NCBI GenBank assembly: GCA_037783545.1
Contig: JBBELK010000216.1
Span: forward strand, 1,116,001-1,180,000
Direction of reading: 5' to 3'
From: Henricia sp. BOLD:AAB3569
Taxonomy: Eukaryota > Echinodermata > Asteroidea > Spinulosida > Echinasteridae
Length of the DNA stretch: 64,000 nt
Position numbers and translations under genes: made by a program
The notes under the pieces: model-generated
Database searches by the model: none
Seen by the model: only the letters and a program-made list of their open reading frames with translations
What the model was told of the DNA's origin: nothing
In this document: positions 33,409 to 54,541 of the stretch, piece after piece
Layout of the letters: each line of letters starts with the position of its first letter
Numbering within the stretch: the first letter of the stretch is position 1

Positions 33409-36396
33409 ATGAGAAAAGATGTATGGGTGAAAATACTGATTCAGTTTGTGATAATTGAAAGTGATTGACTGCCCTTGTGAAAAGGCCTCAGTTGTTTGTT
33501 GACTTGTAAAACCAACGCCATTTTAGTAGGGGTGAGGTTTATAAGAAATTGCAGTTGGATTAAAGACCGTATCCTGCCCTTTGTTTATGAAACAGAGAAT
33601 TCAAAGAAAAATCGGCTTGTGTTTATGAAGTTTGAAGAAAACAAATTGGTGTGTGGGCCGGTCTTCGTACATTATGTGCATTTTCTTAAAATGGTCAGCT
33701 CCCATTAAAGTGTATGCTCCTGTCGTGATTTGGAAGTTAAGTTTTTCTTGTGTGAATACCTGTTGGTGATGACCGAGTACAATCTTGTTTCTGATTGGTT
33801 GAAGTAGTGCCACCAGCTCACAGAAATGACACCTAATTGGTCACCGTGTGTATGATGTCATAGATTTGAGTGAATTGTGAGTAATGTGTTTGATCGTAGT
33901 TTGATCATCAACGAAGCTGTACGTGCTCAAAACATGAGGAATGAATTTATTATTAATCATGTCAAACAAAAACAAATATAAAATTCCAGAATGTTTATTT
34001 TGTATTCCTTGTTTGGGTGCACAGTACAAAAACAACTGAAATAGTCAATAGTTGATACTACCTAAATTTTACAAAATGTGAAACAAACATTGCTGAATTC
34101 GAGTCTGAGGAACTTTGGTTTTTATTCTGAAAATACAGCATTAAAAAGACATTAAAAAGACATAGTATTGTTCAAAATGTAAATATTATTAAAAGAAATC
34201 ATATATTTTACGAGACCTAGTATAAAGTTTTTAATCAATGAATTTTAGAGAAAAAAATTCTTGAATACTTTGATAAATCCGCCCATTTTAAATTAATACT
34301 GAAACAGCATTCTTTCCAGGAAACATTTTAAATTGTATTGTTTCTGGAAATCTGTTTTAGGAAATTTATTCAAGTAATGTAGTTTTTGTGGAGTGGTCTT
34401 GTGTATGGTTTGAATGTAACACGTTGGTAGGACACAGATACACTGAATATATTGTTTTCAAGGTGTGAAGATTACTGACAAGATTTTCTGCCATTTTTGA
34501 ATTTCTTGCTTAACAAAGAAACGAAATTCCCCCTCAAAGCATGCAGATGTCAGACAAGCTCAAAGCTGCCAACCCTCCCGGATTGTGCAACAGATTCTTC
34601 GGAAAATGACAAATTTTGTGAGTCCTTACATGGATAAAAACCCTCCTGGATTGTCAATTAACAACCTTGGGGATTTTTAGATGTGTTTGGAGTCACGGAA
34701 TGAACATGTTTTCCCCAGACGTCTTCCCCAAAATCCGGGAGGGTTGGCAGCTCTGCAAGCTGTCCACAAATACACTTGGTTAAAGATGGTTGTTGAATTG
34801 TTAGGCCTAAATGAGAACAAAATCTAACATGTGCAATCACAACCACGCAGTTAACCATGTCCCTGTACGTGTGCAAAATCACACGCCCAAAACTGTCAAA
34901 TCAGACACCAATTTTGTGGTGTCATGTCATATAGCAGAAACAAATACAGCTTAGCACAGAAAAATTGCTCTTAGGAAAACACTAGGTTACCAGTTAAAAT
35001 TCCATTGCATCTGTGTTACTTTCAACTGGTACTCTGCTAGTTTCTGCTAAACAGCGCCATGAATTTGGAACCTGGATGGTAACTCCTACATAATTAGTAT
35101 TATCAATTTTCATTAATTTCCGTCCATATGACCTTGCGTCCATTGAGTTATCCGTCCAGTCGTCTTCATGCTATAACATTGTCAGGAACAGAACAAACAT
35201 TGTTTTGCATATATTGTCGTTAAAGTTTGCCATTTTCCGTCTTCCGTCCATTTAATGCAACATATTACAGAGCTTGCCTGTGAAATTAACAAAATTACAT
35301 GTAATTCTGTTTTCGTTGCCCTTATACTATCCGTCCAATAAACATGTAATGTGTGCAGTTAATTGGAGTTGATGTGTGTAGCTACGGTAGAAATCTATTC
35401 TTTGGGGGGTTGGGGGAGAAGTCAAGGGGTCAGGGGAGGATGCTCATAAAAAAATGCGATAAAAATTGTCTTGCAAATTGTATCCGTCCCATTGTATATT
35501 TAACAATTACAAAGGGAATATTTTAAGAGTATATTCACCTGAGAGTTGTGTACAGATCTTGTGAATTTAGGACCAAAATTAGAACCGTTTTGTACTTATC
35601 TACTGTGTATACATAATTAAATGAGCTTTGCTCACGATCAACTCAACCGATTGTACTTATTTAAATAGTTTGTATATAACTGGAAAAGATCAAAGTATTT
35701 TAGAATTGCTGCTATATACCCTTGTCATTGACCAAATTTAAGAGAAAAGATAATTTCAACCATCTGAAATTTCAGAAATTCAGGTATTCTTATTCAGGAT
35801 TATTAGAAGTTTTGCACAGATTGCTAAAAGTGTCAGAACATTTTGTAGAACTATGAGTATGAGGCAAAATGTCATTGATTGTTGCAAGCACTATGCAAGG
35901 GTACAGTAAGTAATCATTTTAATCTGCAGTAATAGATTGAGGGCCCACTTCAAATTGCTCAAGGTATGTCAATTTATGTGCCCCTAAGTTCTAAATATAG
36001 AAACCCAGGCATGATATGCAAAGAAGTCAACACTGATTGGCTGAATTATAGCCATTCAAAATCCAAGGCATTATAGGCCAAGACGTGCTGAAGATAATCA
36101 TAGTAAAATTTTTACTTCAGTCAAACTACTCTTTTCGTTTCTCTGTATTGTTTTTACGTTTGACAAATCAATGTATTGGAAAATTGGTTTCTAGAATTGT
36201 TATCACATTTGTAGAATTACGGTGAATAATATTGTGTTCATATCAAAGACTTGTACATTTTGTAAAACCGTACATGAACTCAACAGTACAACTTGGTTTG
36301 GTATTTGTTTTAAAGCAAGTACAAACCTTGGTGGCTCAATACATAGACTCATTACCAGTGCATGGAAGTTAAATTAGCTTCTGACGACGACGTGTA

Positions 36397-36892
36397 ACAC
36401 CGCGTTTACACTCGAATCGGCAAAGGTGGATACAGATCCAGCATTTTTATTGCGACCACAAAACTGAACATTTGCCGCGTTTACACTACACCCCAAATCG
36501 CTTCAACTCGCTTCAGAAACCGCAAAAGTCACCACTAAATGTAATTGCAGCGCATGCGTGAGCTGTTAGATGTTGCTGCACTAGTGCCAGATTGGTCAAT
36601 TAAATCTACTACACTGCGGGCACCGCCCCAAGGACACTCAAATTGCCGAATCTGTATTCGGGTAGCGTTTACACTACAAGCGACCTTGACGATTGCAGGG
36701 TTCAACCCCGCAATTGCGGGGTTCAACCCTACCCCAAAGGTGACTTGAAAAAGGAGAATCAGACCCGGGTCTGATCCACCTTTTTCAATTCACCTTTTGC
36801 GTTTACACTTAGTGCCTACCCGGCTTCAACTCCCCTTTTTGGAAATTGCGGAGTTCGATTCGGCAAAGGTGAATCGAGTGTAAACGGGGTGT
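36397..36892. mobile_element. MITE with acaccgcgtttacactcga ends
   Basis: Left acaccgcgtttacactcgaa then tcggcaaaggtg; right is the inverse of acaccccgtttacactcgat then tcacctttgc. The interior carries further gtttacactacaa-type strings and gattcggcaaaggtg. 496 bp, non-coding. Confidence 0.85.
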
Positions 36893-37074
36893 AAGAGTGA
36901 AAAGGTTGGCGACAGGTAAAACTGAGTGAACACAGACGCCACGTGCTGTACTCAGAGGTGTCTTGGCAGTAAGTGAAACTGTCCAAACACCGTACAAGAG
37001 GGTCCATCAAGCTAATAATGCCCTTCATAGTGCTGTCCAACCCCTCCTTGATTCTAGAATTGGACCGTTTTGGT

Positions 37075-37333
37075 GACCGGTGTGAAGTTAGTTACTTATT
37101 CGACGTTCAATATTCAATAAGGAGCTGTTACTTATTCAACATTCAATAAGGAGCCGTTACTTATTCGACATGCAAATGCACAGAAAATTTTATTTCAAAG
37201 GGTCAAATTCCCCCCACCCTGTGGCATGAAAAACGTGACCAAACCCCCACCTAAGGGATGGGGGGCGGGAACCAATTGATAGGTGCATAAGTAACAGCTC
37301 CTTATTGAATATTGAACCAACTTCACACCGGTC
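37075..37333. mobile_element. MITE with gaccggtgtgaagtt ends
   Basis: Left gaccggtgtgaagttagtta continues to caatattcaataaggagctg; right end is the inverse of gaccggtgtgaagttggttc. Inside the left arm the string ttacttattc...ttcaataagga is itself repeated twice more. 259 bp. Confidence 0.85.
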
Positions 37334-38493
37334 GTTTTGGTGCTAAAAACAGTCTACATGGACTATTAGTAAACCTTTCTTGGTTTTCGTCCACCATTAT
37401 TAAACCAAATTCAAACCTTTGTTAGTAGTGTCTAAACATACCCCAGTATGTTTTTGGTGCATTTATGATTTCAAAGGCAAGATTCCTGTGTTTGTTCACT
37501 TTTCAGACAGACTGTCTTTATGCCAAGTATCTGTAGTGTAGTGCTGGGTCCACTCCTTGGTCATGATTGCAGCAGGTCATGCTGTGTCTTCAAGTAAGAC
37601 GCTTGCTCCAACCCAATCAGGGGGTATAGACATTTGCTTTGAAGCAAAATATTTATTCCCTCCAACTCCATGGTTTCTTTATACGTGAATTTTGTAGACT
37701 AATAGTCAACCTACATAAAAATGACCTCCACTTCAACAAATGCATCACTGCTACAGATTGGTTGAAACACATCTTTGGTGTTCCAACAATCGCAACAGAT
37801 GTACATGTGATATTTTAATGGTAATCAGATTGCATGGTTTCAGTATTTCAGACGCCACCATAGTTTGGATGCACAAGTGTGTTTGTAGAATGGAAGATGT
37901 CATTGTTTTAAGAATTATATTTATGTCAATAAAATGACATGATACTTGCAAACTAATGTTAAGTGGTTTTTAATTTTTTGTTGAAATTATTTTTTCCATC
38001 CCGAAGGAAACATTAACTTAAAACAAACTAAAACATGAAAATTAACAATACTTTATTTATTACCGTTGCTAATTATTTTGTCCAAATTGATTAGAATATG
38101 TAAGGCACTAAACTATGAGTAAAATATTACAAAAATAACCCTTAATAACTATAAAACTCGTACCCAAAATTAATATAAAATACGAATAAAACAGACATAA
38201 TTCAAAAGTTAATTTCTCCTTGCGACAACTGAGGAAAAGGAACGAATTTTTAACCCTTTAGAGACCATAGCGGCTGCAGAAATCAGTTTCAATACACGTA
38301 ACTAAATGTTTCAAGTATTTAGCCGTCAATTGTGCTATATTAAAGGCAGTATACATCATTGGTAATCTCGAAAATCAGAAATGTTCACAGATTTACGCCT
38401 AACTTACACAATATAAACATGATGACCGTAGAAAACTTCCCCTGAAATGTTTTTGTCTAAAGTGCTATAGTCTTTGAGAAATTAGTAAAACAA

Positions 38494-38705
38494 TTAGTTT
38501 TCGTCTCATGAGACGAAAATTCAATTCGCCCCAAAACCATTTCGCCCCCAGGCCGTGGTTGACAACCGAAATGACAACCCTTTTTTCTGTTTTCTCAAAA
38601 GTTAGACGAAGTACGGAGCTGGTTTTTGCTCAGGTTGGTTTTAATCACACAGGGGGATAAAACTATTTGTAACAATTTACCAATCATGTATACAATCTTT
38701 AACAT
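38494..38705. repeat. Dispersed repeat, copy B (reverse of 22985-23290)
   Basis: Begins gttttcgtctcatgagacga and contains tgctcaggttggttttaatc, cacagggggataaaactatt and caatttaccaatcatg, all reverse-complement matches to the earlier copy. Confidence 0.75.
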
Positions 38706-39616
38706 TTATTTATGGATGAAATTGTTCCCCCTTTTCATGGCAAGTCTGTGGCACGCAAACACAGGGTTAATATTCATCATTTTGTCAAAGTTACTAAAAT
38801 ATAGCTGCACTTCAGCACCACAATGTCAAACTATATTTGTAAAAACACTATAGCAGTCAGAAAAAAAGTTGAATACAGTGGTTTGTGACGGGCCTGTAGG
38901 CTGCTTGGTGGGTCCCCCAATGACGTCCGGTAAAGACGTCTTGAAATGCACCCAAAAAGAAAATAGTATAATAAATACACAAAAATGAATACATTACTTA
39001 CTACACAACCAATCCTCACGCTATTTCTTTAAAAAAAATAAAATGATAAATTCTGCGCGTCTCAATTTTCTTGTCCAAGGCAAGGGCCCAATTTTATCAA
39101 ACTTTTGCAATGCTTAACATGATTGAAGTGTGCACACATTGTCTGCTTCATTTTTGTTCCCAACTCAGTGAGGTTTTCAAAAATCACCATCTATATTCCT
39201 GTATCCAGCCGACTGTGCTATTTATCAAACCATAAAAATATACAAAATTTAAAAACAAAAGTTGCTTCAGTTTCAATCAATCACACAGTGTAACTCTTTG
39301 GCTAGAACATCTTTTGTATGAGATCCCATAGGATTTATATAGAGCTGAACAAGGAATCATGAATTAATTGTTTTATTTACCACTCAAAAAAATTCCAAGA
39401 ATTAAGAAAAACAATCTTATCTTATAGGAAGCTTTAGAAATTCACACACCTAAAATATCAAAATTGCCTGCAGAAGCAAGTACTGGGATCATGAGCATAC
39501 ATTACCCTGAAGTTATTTTTTTTACTGAGCAATGGACAAAACCCATCAGAACCTTATAGTTTTAGTACGCAAAACGAAGATATAATTGTTTGTTCTTGTT
39601 CTTATCATCAGTGTTC

Positions 39617-40378
39617 TATTGATTGCTTTCCGGTGACGTCACCCCTTCCATCCACCATTTTGTTTGTCATTTTTCATGACCCACGTGGCTCGAGTGATAA
39701 CCAGCCAAAAAAGCAATAAAAGCGCATTGGTTGCACTTTATACCTCTGTTACTGAAAGGAGCGTGACCAGAGTTTCTGGAAAATAGTTTTCGATGTAATA
39801 CCAATATTATCAAGTAACTCCCATACACACGAAAACATTCGCAATTTCCAGTAAAAATTTTAACAAAACTATCGAGTATGCTTTCAGCGGATAAACGTTG
39901 ATACTGGAAAATTAGTTTACAAATAATCGGTGGATTTTCGACGATATCCTCGGAAATATGCGGCCTAGAAGTGCGGGAGTTTTAGTTTCTCAATCAGAAA
40001 AATATAACGGATGTTATGATATAAAAATCCCATAAGGTAAGTCCCGGGGAGTTATGGGTAAAAAAAAAGTGATCTGGTCACACTCCTTTAACCTTGCTTT
40101 ATGTTGTTGCGCCATGGCTGTTGTATCGATAAAGATAAAAATGTATTTCTTCAGGCTAAAAATTGTGATTGAAGCAAAAGCACTTTCGTTTTTACAAGCT
40201 GCAGTGCATGCTCAATAATTTGAACGTATTGCAACACGCGTGTGTGCGGCATCTTCGAATGAAAGTACGCTGGTGAGTATATTTCACGCGTGCCCATGTG
40301 TGTCTAGTGGTACGCGCCTGACCGGCCGTTGACCACCAAACATTCCAGGATGTTCTACGTCACGGAAAGCAATCAATA
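39617..40378 (+). mobile_element. MITE with attgattgctttccggtgac ends, interrupted by a nested MITE
   Basis: Left attgattgctttccggtgac; right inverse ttctacgtcacggaaagcaa then tcaat. The body matches 20849-21233 on both sides of the nested insertion at 39753-40091. Without the insertion it would be about 420 bp. Confidence 0.9.
39753..40091. mobile_element. Nested TTAA MITE, TTAAAGGAGCGTGACC family, copy 2
   Basis: Inserted in the element 39617-40378. Flanks are TGAA at the left and TTAA at the right, while the uninterrupted relative at 20849-21233 has a single TTAA at this point, so the target was TTAA and the left copy has one change. Ends match 24104-24470. Confidence 0.92.
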
Positions 40379-40390
40379 GTTTGATGAATT

Positions 40391-40850
40391 CATGGGTAAT
40401 GCATAGTTCCGAGATTGCCCAGTTAACCCCGCCCCTTAGATATTGTTGCTATGTGCTCACAAACCATCGCAAAAAAATGGCGAGACTACGTACAAAGCAA
40501 CGGGACTCGGCATGGAAAGCACAGATTCATTGGAGAAAACCCAAAGGTATTTATGTTTTGAGGTCGACAGTTATCGTAGCACACACTGAGCGAAGGGCTA
40601 GTAATGCAGGGATGACATATCTTTCATAAAATTGCGCTTTCCTACCTTTGAACAGCGAATCGCCAAACATTGAAACCAAAATTCACCCGGTCACTGGCAC
40701 ATACAACATACAAACTGTATGGGCAGAAAATCGCGTGCATTGTTTATGATGATTGCATCACTTTGACCTTTGTGGGCGCCGTCTGCTAGCTCTGTTGTGA
40801 TTGGTCGCGGGTTCGGCTTGATTGACAGGTCGGAACTATGCATTGGTCAA
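40391..40850. mobile_element. Possible element with atgcatagttccga inverted ends
   Basis: The strings aatgcatagttccgag near 40398 and tcggaactatgcattgg near 40840 are inverted; between them lie about 440 bp without coding. Boundaries are approximate. Confidence 0.5.
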
Positions 40851-41425
40851 GTCCATCACAAGTTACTAAATCGAACGAGTCGCAAGCAATTCAAATGAAC
40901 TGCAACGAAGGCATTCTTTTGCGCATTTTCATCCTTTGTTGCTTCTAACTCGGCTTGTAATGAACTCGACTATAACCCTACCTGGCTATGCCACTGCTGC
41001 TTGGCCTACACTTTAATTTGCATTCTGCTAGGAGAAAGAAAAATTTACTCTTCCCAGAGAACTTCTGCCGTCTCCTACATGCCCCTGCGGTACACCTTCA
41101 TCTTAAGTACTGTAAATTTCTCTTTAGTTAGAAGCTTGATGGCATGACTGTGTGAGGACATCGTCAAATCCAGACCGTTAACCTTTCAAAATAAAAAATG
41201 ATACATTTTGTAAAAAGTTCCTGAATTTTACAGAATAGTTCATGTAGGTAGATACAAAAGCTGCAATACTGAGGGTACACTTTATGATATACCAATTTTG
41301 CCTTTAAACTGAGGCCAGAATTTTCTAAACCTGCAATTTCTTGGGAGACAAATGGGAGACAAATGGCAATGAAATGCTTCTCATTTTAAAGACTTTGTCA
41401 AGCCCTTGTCAAGCCCTTTTGTGGG

Positions 41426-41776
41426 GTACCGTGGCCGAGCGGTTTAGGTCATTGACTCGCAATCATAGGTGAAAACTTGGGGTTGCGGGTTCGAACCTCC
41501 CCACGGCTACGGTACCTGTGCCCTTGGGCAAGGCACTCAACCACACTTGCTCCATCCTTCGGAAGGGATGTAAAGCCGTTGGTCCAGTGTGTTAGGTAAT
41601 GGAAACGCACTCTAAAGATCCCAGAGCATTCTTTCGTGAAGAGCAAGGGGGATCATCCCCGGTGTCTCTGGCCATTTCTAATTCTTCATGGGTTTCCTCA
41701 CGCTTGCGAGTGACAGTGCAATGAGCACTATTGAGGAATCCTTGGTATGAATACCAGAAAGAAATAATAATAACAT
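41426..41776 (+). mobile_element. tRNA-derived SINE, plus-strand copy
   Basis: tRNA Ser/Leu-like head with ccgtggccgagcggtttagg (A box), gcgggttcgaacctccccac (B box) and an acceptor-like pair ccgtgg/ccacgg. The SINE core tgcccttgggcaaggcactc and ccacacttgctcc follow, then a variable part ending in an A-rich aataataataacatg tail. The core is shared with 27929-28130 and 47219-47403, but the 3' body differs. Confidence 0.82.
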
Positions 41777-42287
41777 GAAATGAAAATGCAAGTGATTAGA
41801 GCACTTTGGATTTTTGTGAATCTGTTTGAGAATTGCCCTTAAAAACATTTTCCATTGGCCTGCAGGCCACAGAGCAAAATTTGACTCCAATGGACAGAAT
41901 TAACTTCTTTTTCTCTTAATTTTAAAACTGTCGTGACGTATTTATTAAAGACCGTACCTCCAGGATTTTATCTCCGACAATTAGGCCTGATAACTCAGCT
42001 GGACTGCCAGGCTTCACAGCACTCACAAAAATGCCCTGAAATATACAAACAAATGAAAATAAATTTGATACAACTTTGGCTAACTTTGACAATATTTGAG
42101 CCACTTTGTGTTTCCATTGTGACTTCATTCGAATAAGAAAGCCTGCCTACCAACATGGCCGACCATGCAAAGGGTATGTTATGTACATGTATATGTACTA
42201 CCAAAGTACCATCCTCCCATTGCATTTGCTCCACTCCGCCCCCTGAAAGTCCACCCCATTCATGACCCCATTCATGATCCCCGAAGG

Positions 42288-42440
42288 AGCACTGTGGCTG
42301 AGCAGTCTGGTGCATAGCACTCAAGACCTGTTTGATTGTACAGGTTGTGAATTTGAATCCAGACAGCGCCATGGTGCTTGTGCCCTTGGGCCAGGCTCTT
42401 TTCCATAATTTGCCTCTCTCTACCCAGGGGAACTGAATAC
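42288..42440 (+). mobile_element. Degenerate tRNA-headed SINE
   Basis: gcactgtggctgagcagtct resembles a Ser/Leu tRNA A box, and gtgaatttgaatccagacag a decayed B box; then gtgcttgtgcccttgggcca matches the SINE core at 41520. More diverged than the other copies. Confidence 0.6.
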
Positions 42441-42597
42441 TCTGTACCTGTGAGGGTAGTGAATGTGTTGTTTGATAAGCTCACATGCGCATAACGGTCA
42501 TCCAGGGTTGTATGCTCCCCAGGGAGATAAGGTTCAAATTCTCAGGGTCAGTGCCACGTCACATCTAGTGAAAATACACGCGTGACAACAGTAACAA

Positions 42598-42750
42598 GTG
42601 AAGGAACAAAGCTGTTGTCCATGCAACACATACACGTATCTATATCTAAGCATGACTGATTTTATTTTCACTCCAGTCACGGTGCTATGCCTGCATACAA
42701 AGGCATATCATCGGGTCAAAAAAGTACCAGGATGTGCGACAGAGAATTGA
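42598..42750. repeat. Shared repeat, copy A (copy B at 56185-56340)
   Basis: gtgaaggaacaaagctgttg, tattttcactccagtcacgg, tgctatgcc, tacaaaggcatat and aaaagtaccaggatgtg occur in the same order at 56185-56340, which lies in a DPH5 intron. Family unknown. Confidence 0.75.
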
Positions 42751-43901
42751 GAAATGCTATTAAGAGCCCAATGGCAATGACAAGGGCTAATAATAATATT
42801 AATGTGAAGTGCCATATTTATGTTTACCGCATCACCGGGCAAGAATGGATTCAAGGCGTTGTCTTGGTCGATTCCTCCAGCTATACTCAAACCAAGACCA
42901 GCTCCCGGAATCTTCTTTAAGATGATATCGATCTATGTCAAACATTAAGAAGCAAACAGGGGAAACCTCAAATGTTAAAAATTACAAAATAAAGATGGCG
43001 GACACTTAAATTTTTTTATATATTTTTTTTTTTTAAAACAAAACCATACAAAATATGTTTTGGATACCCTATGAAATTACCAGTGCATATCATCAGAATT
43101 ATTGTCAATACTGATGCCCCACCCTTTTTCAAATGTACACAAATAAAAAGACCAAGTTTTATAAACAGCGCCCTCTAGCGGTCATTAAGGATTTTTGACA
43201 TTAGTCCTACGTACGTGTGGAGTCGGCAAAAACAAAAGTCTAGTTTTTGCCAAAACCATTTTATTAAACGTTTTGAAACAAACACAGCATTTAGCCAAGA
43301 AACTATTTGTTAGTCTGGTATTGTTAACGTCAATATATCTCGCTTAAAATCGCACAAAAGTCGACTTATTCCAACTTACACATGGGATTCCGCCGTCGCC
43401 CAAAGTCGCCATTTTGACGGCGAAACGGCTGTTGAATTTACAGCGAGTGTAAATTTTGTTCTATTTCATATTTTGTTTGATCCGTTGATCAAGATAACAT
43501 GTGGTGACGAACATTTGATCAAAAAAACATGTAATTTCTGGAAATTATTTACTGAAAAGTGCCATATAAAGCTATAATTTGTTTTATAAATACACAGATT
43601 ACAGAAAACCGCTGGGAAAATAAGTGCAAATGGGCATTTAATACAGTCTGGTTTCCATTCGTTTACATTTCTTTCACTTGAAAACACGTTGGACGTCCAA
43701 GAACCAGTCTGGCCATATGGCTCTAGCTGGTCCCGCACACTTTGCAATGGCAGTACAGGGCGGCATACCAGTTAAAATCCATATGTACACGAAAGCAAAC
43801 GCAAAACGACAGTCGAGACCGGATTTCTCCTTTCGCGAACTTTTATCATCCGTTTGACCAAATAATAGTTTTGATTCCGTTCAGTTTTTATATATCAACA
43901 G

Positions 43902-51657
<7,756 letters not shown>

Positions 51658-52605
51658 CTTTCGATGATTGTGTTAGGATCATGGCAGTATCATTCGCAGT
51701 GTGGGAATGGAAAACCAGTAATGAACATAGAATCAGAAAATTGTATTTCAAAATGTATTACACATCGTAAAATTCAACTCAACTGATTTAATTCTTCGAA
51801 AAGAAAAATCGCTTCTAACTCAAAAAGTACATAATCTGACTTGAAATTGTTGCCGCCATCTAAACTTTTCCCAACAGTCCTCTACGTATTGTCAGCAGCC
51901 AGTGTGTGAAGTATTGATGGTACTGACCTTTATCACGGTGCGTCAATTTTTGTCTTGTTCCCCATAGTACGCCTCAGACACGATCAGTGCGTCTGCGTGA
52001 CTGCGCAATAGTGCGAGAAATCTCCCAATGAGAGAATCACTGTCCACGCCGCGCGTTTTCTTGATCACGCTACGCGTGTACTAGTGTGTACTAGCGTGTA
52101 CTATTGTGATGCACACAATGAACAATTTCAACACAGGACCTATTTTTTCTGCAAGCTTCGCTTTGGTTACGTATATTTTAATAGGAGAAAAGGGAGGCTG
52201 GCCACACCATGATAAAGGTCTATTGCCAGTTACTGCTGGTTTTACAAATCAGTTGATCATTTTTCAATTCAGTGGAAATGTACTCCGTTCATGGATCGGT
52301 CAAAAAAAGTCCAAAAGCTCCAGAACAGTGACTCGTTTTTAACATTTAAAAACAATTTTTTGTTTTTCACAATGTGAGTTTAAATGAATGCATATTCAAA
52401 AGTCGACTATATGGAGCATGTTTATGAGTTGAATATTTGTAGGTTTAGTGTAGGACCCACAACAACCTACTTAAATCCACCAAGGTCATCAATTTGATAA
52501 AAAATGACCAACAATATATTAATTAAGTGATTAATGAATATTGGTAAACTCGGCTGAGCACATGCCCTTTGAATGCTTCCTTTCACAAGCTAAAAATGTA
52601 ACAAT

Positions 52606-52800
52606 AGACTGTATTCCTGAATGCATGAGGGCGCTCGAACTGGGGGGGAAATGTCGCGTAGTGCAGGCTGGCGCGGGAGAGCCGTGGCACGGGCACAGAT
52701 TGAACGTGTGCGTACGTAGCACATTTTGTGTTTAAACGTAACATGCGCAATGGGCACAGGCCACTTGATAGTGCCCTCACGCATTCAGGAATACGGTTTA
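52606..52800. mobile_element. MITE in SLC30A7-DPH5 intergenic DNA
   Basis: agactgtattcctgaatgca tgagggcgctcga at the left is the inverse of gtgccctcacgcattcagga atacggttta at the right. 195 bp; the interior carries gcaca-rich sequence. Confidence 0.85.
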
Positions 52801-54407
52801 TTCCACTCCAACATCTGTGTGTCTGGTTTGTTGGGCCAAATCCTACCTCCACTCTTAGTACTTGAAATAAATTCTATGAGTAGAATTTATTTACGATCCT
52901 CCTACTTTTCATTGTAGAGATTTTGTTGAAAGAATTTCTTTCAAGGTGCTTTTCTTTTACAATTACGCGAGGATAAAGTTTTCCCCATAAAACCTTGGCA
53001 GCTGTGTAGGTTGCCTCTAATTTTAAAGCTTTAAAATTGTCCAACATTGAAATGAAAGTTGAACTATGTTAAAGGTTGTCTACATGTTTATTTGGGTTAT
53101 TAATGTCTTGAGTTATTATCTAAAAGCTTACTTGTTATCAAGATGGTAATGGTAGTAATCATTCTGTGAAATTATTTTGTCTGAAGTGCCCCCATTCATG
53201 AGAAAAATGACAAAACTATTTGAATCTCCAAAGATTGCCTGTAGGCGATTTTTGGAGCCATTCATTCATGCACAAAAACCATGCTTGGATTTTTCAGGTC
53301 TTCTGAAGTATTACTGCATCTCTGTGACTGAAATTTCTACAAGGTAGTTTTCTCGACATGGCTTTCAATTACCAGTGGAAATCGTGCTGTTTTTAATCAT
53401 GTATACTACCTTTAATAAGAAGTCCTTTGCTAATTACCTTGTCATAAACAAAATCTGTATTAACAGTGCTATTATCATGGTTCAACTGTATATTGTTTCC
53501 ACATCCTTGCAAATGATCATGTAAAAAACAAATTAACTTCGAGAAAAAGTGGGTTTACTAACACCATATTAACTATTTATTTTCCTCTTTTAAGAAGTAT
53601 ATGCATATGTAATATAAAATACAATTCATTGAAACAACGAATGTTTGTATAGGACGTACTGAAAAGCCATTTTTCAAAACAAACGCGAGTACATAATGAA
53701 TTTAATTATCGGTGTTCGTCCACTTGCACCAAAAGTGCAAGAGTTGGGGATAACGAACAGCTTGAAAACTTTGGCTACTCAATATTTCACCAGAAATGCA
53801 ACGTTTCCAGAGCGGGAAAGAAATTTCCAACTTTAATTTTAATGAAATATTTGCAACTTTAACTTTGAGCGCATTTTAGTTTTAATTTTTTTTTTTTTAA
53901 TTCTGCATGTTCTTCCTTTCACCTTTGTTTTAATTAAACGTTAACGTGCATGTGTTAAATGGTGCATTAACCAGGGTTGTATGCAAGTCCATCATAAGTC
54001 CAGTTATAAACAACAAAATAATGTATGACCCGTGACTTAAACTGAGACCCAGAAACTTGTGGCAGGATTGTAGTCGAGTCCTCCACAAGTTTATAACAAG
54101 TCGCAAAAGATGAACACGCACACATTTGAATAGCTTGTGACTTGAATTAAGACTGGTGGACTTGTGGTGGACTCGACTAAAACCATGACTTGTGGTAGAC
54201 TTGACTAAAACCCCCAGCAGTAATACTATTTTTGCTTAAGTTGTCATTTTGTTTAGTTGTGTGTACTAAGGTGTCTGTTTCTCAGTGGTCTGTGTGTTTG
54301 TTGTAGTTTGCATTTGTGGCCTTAAAATGCTTAGATTAAGTATGTAGTTTGTGTTTTCTGAAAATGTGGAACATCTCGAGCAGTCTAACAAATAAATGGA
54401 GCATTAT

Positions 54408-54441
54408 TTTATTTTATACTTTTCACTTGGAACATTTTATT
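54408..54441 (-). terminator. Candidate DPH5 polyadenylation signals
   Basis: Two AATAAA hexamers on the minus strand (54408-54413 and 54436-54441), 100-135 nt downstream of the DPH5 stop codon. They lie close to a plus-strand AATAAA at 54391-54396. Usage is inferred from position only. Confidence 0.45.
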
Positions 54442-54541
54442 TTGTTTGCCCTTGAATGTCCACATTCCTTTTAAATTAAAATTTCACCAATCCTGTATAA
54501 ATGTCTATAATTAGAAAATTTTCTAAGAAATCTACTTTCTG

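Larger units (their letters stand above)
32985..37940 (+). other. Probable GLIS 3' UTR and downstream intergenic DNA
   Basis: No open gene. The first 500 bp holds an ATTGG cluster. Candidate AATAAA signals are at 35337-35342 and 37928-37933, but which is used cannot be told. Two MITEs occur at 36397-36892 and 37075-37333. From 33500 to 36300 the DNA has few recognisable repeats, consistent with a long 3' UTR, but this is inference. Confidence 0.45.
37941..43901. other. Intergenic DNA between GLIS and SLC30A7
   Basis: No gene recognised. It contains the reverse copy of a dispersed repeat (38494-38705), a nested MITE pair (39617-40378 with 39753-40091), an inverted-repeat element (40391-40850), two SINE-like elements (41426-41776, 42288-42440) and a shared repeat (42598-42750). 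About 43200-43901 is the presumed SLC30A7 promoter and 5' UTR; no TATA box could be assigned. Confidence 0.65.
51658..54541. other. Convergent intergenic region SLC30A7 / DPH5
   Basis: 2.9 kb between the two stop codons. A MITE is at 52606-52800. Candidate poly(A) signals: AATAAA at 52866-52871 and 54391-54396 on the plus strand, and on the minus strand at 54408-54413 and 54436-54441 (about 100-130 nt after the DPH5 stop). A loosely repeated gacttgtggtggactcgact-type string lies at 53980-54215. No gene recognised. Confidence 0.6.

Noticed and set aside
41426-41520. Possible tRNA-Ser/Leu gene
   Set aside because: The head has A and B boxes and a paired acceptor, but it is directly fused to a SINE core shared with other copies in the window.
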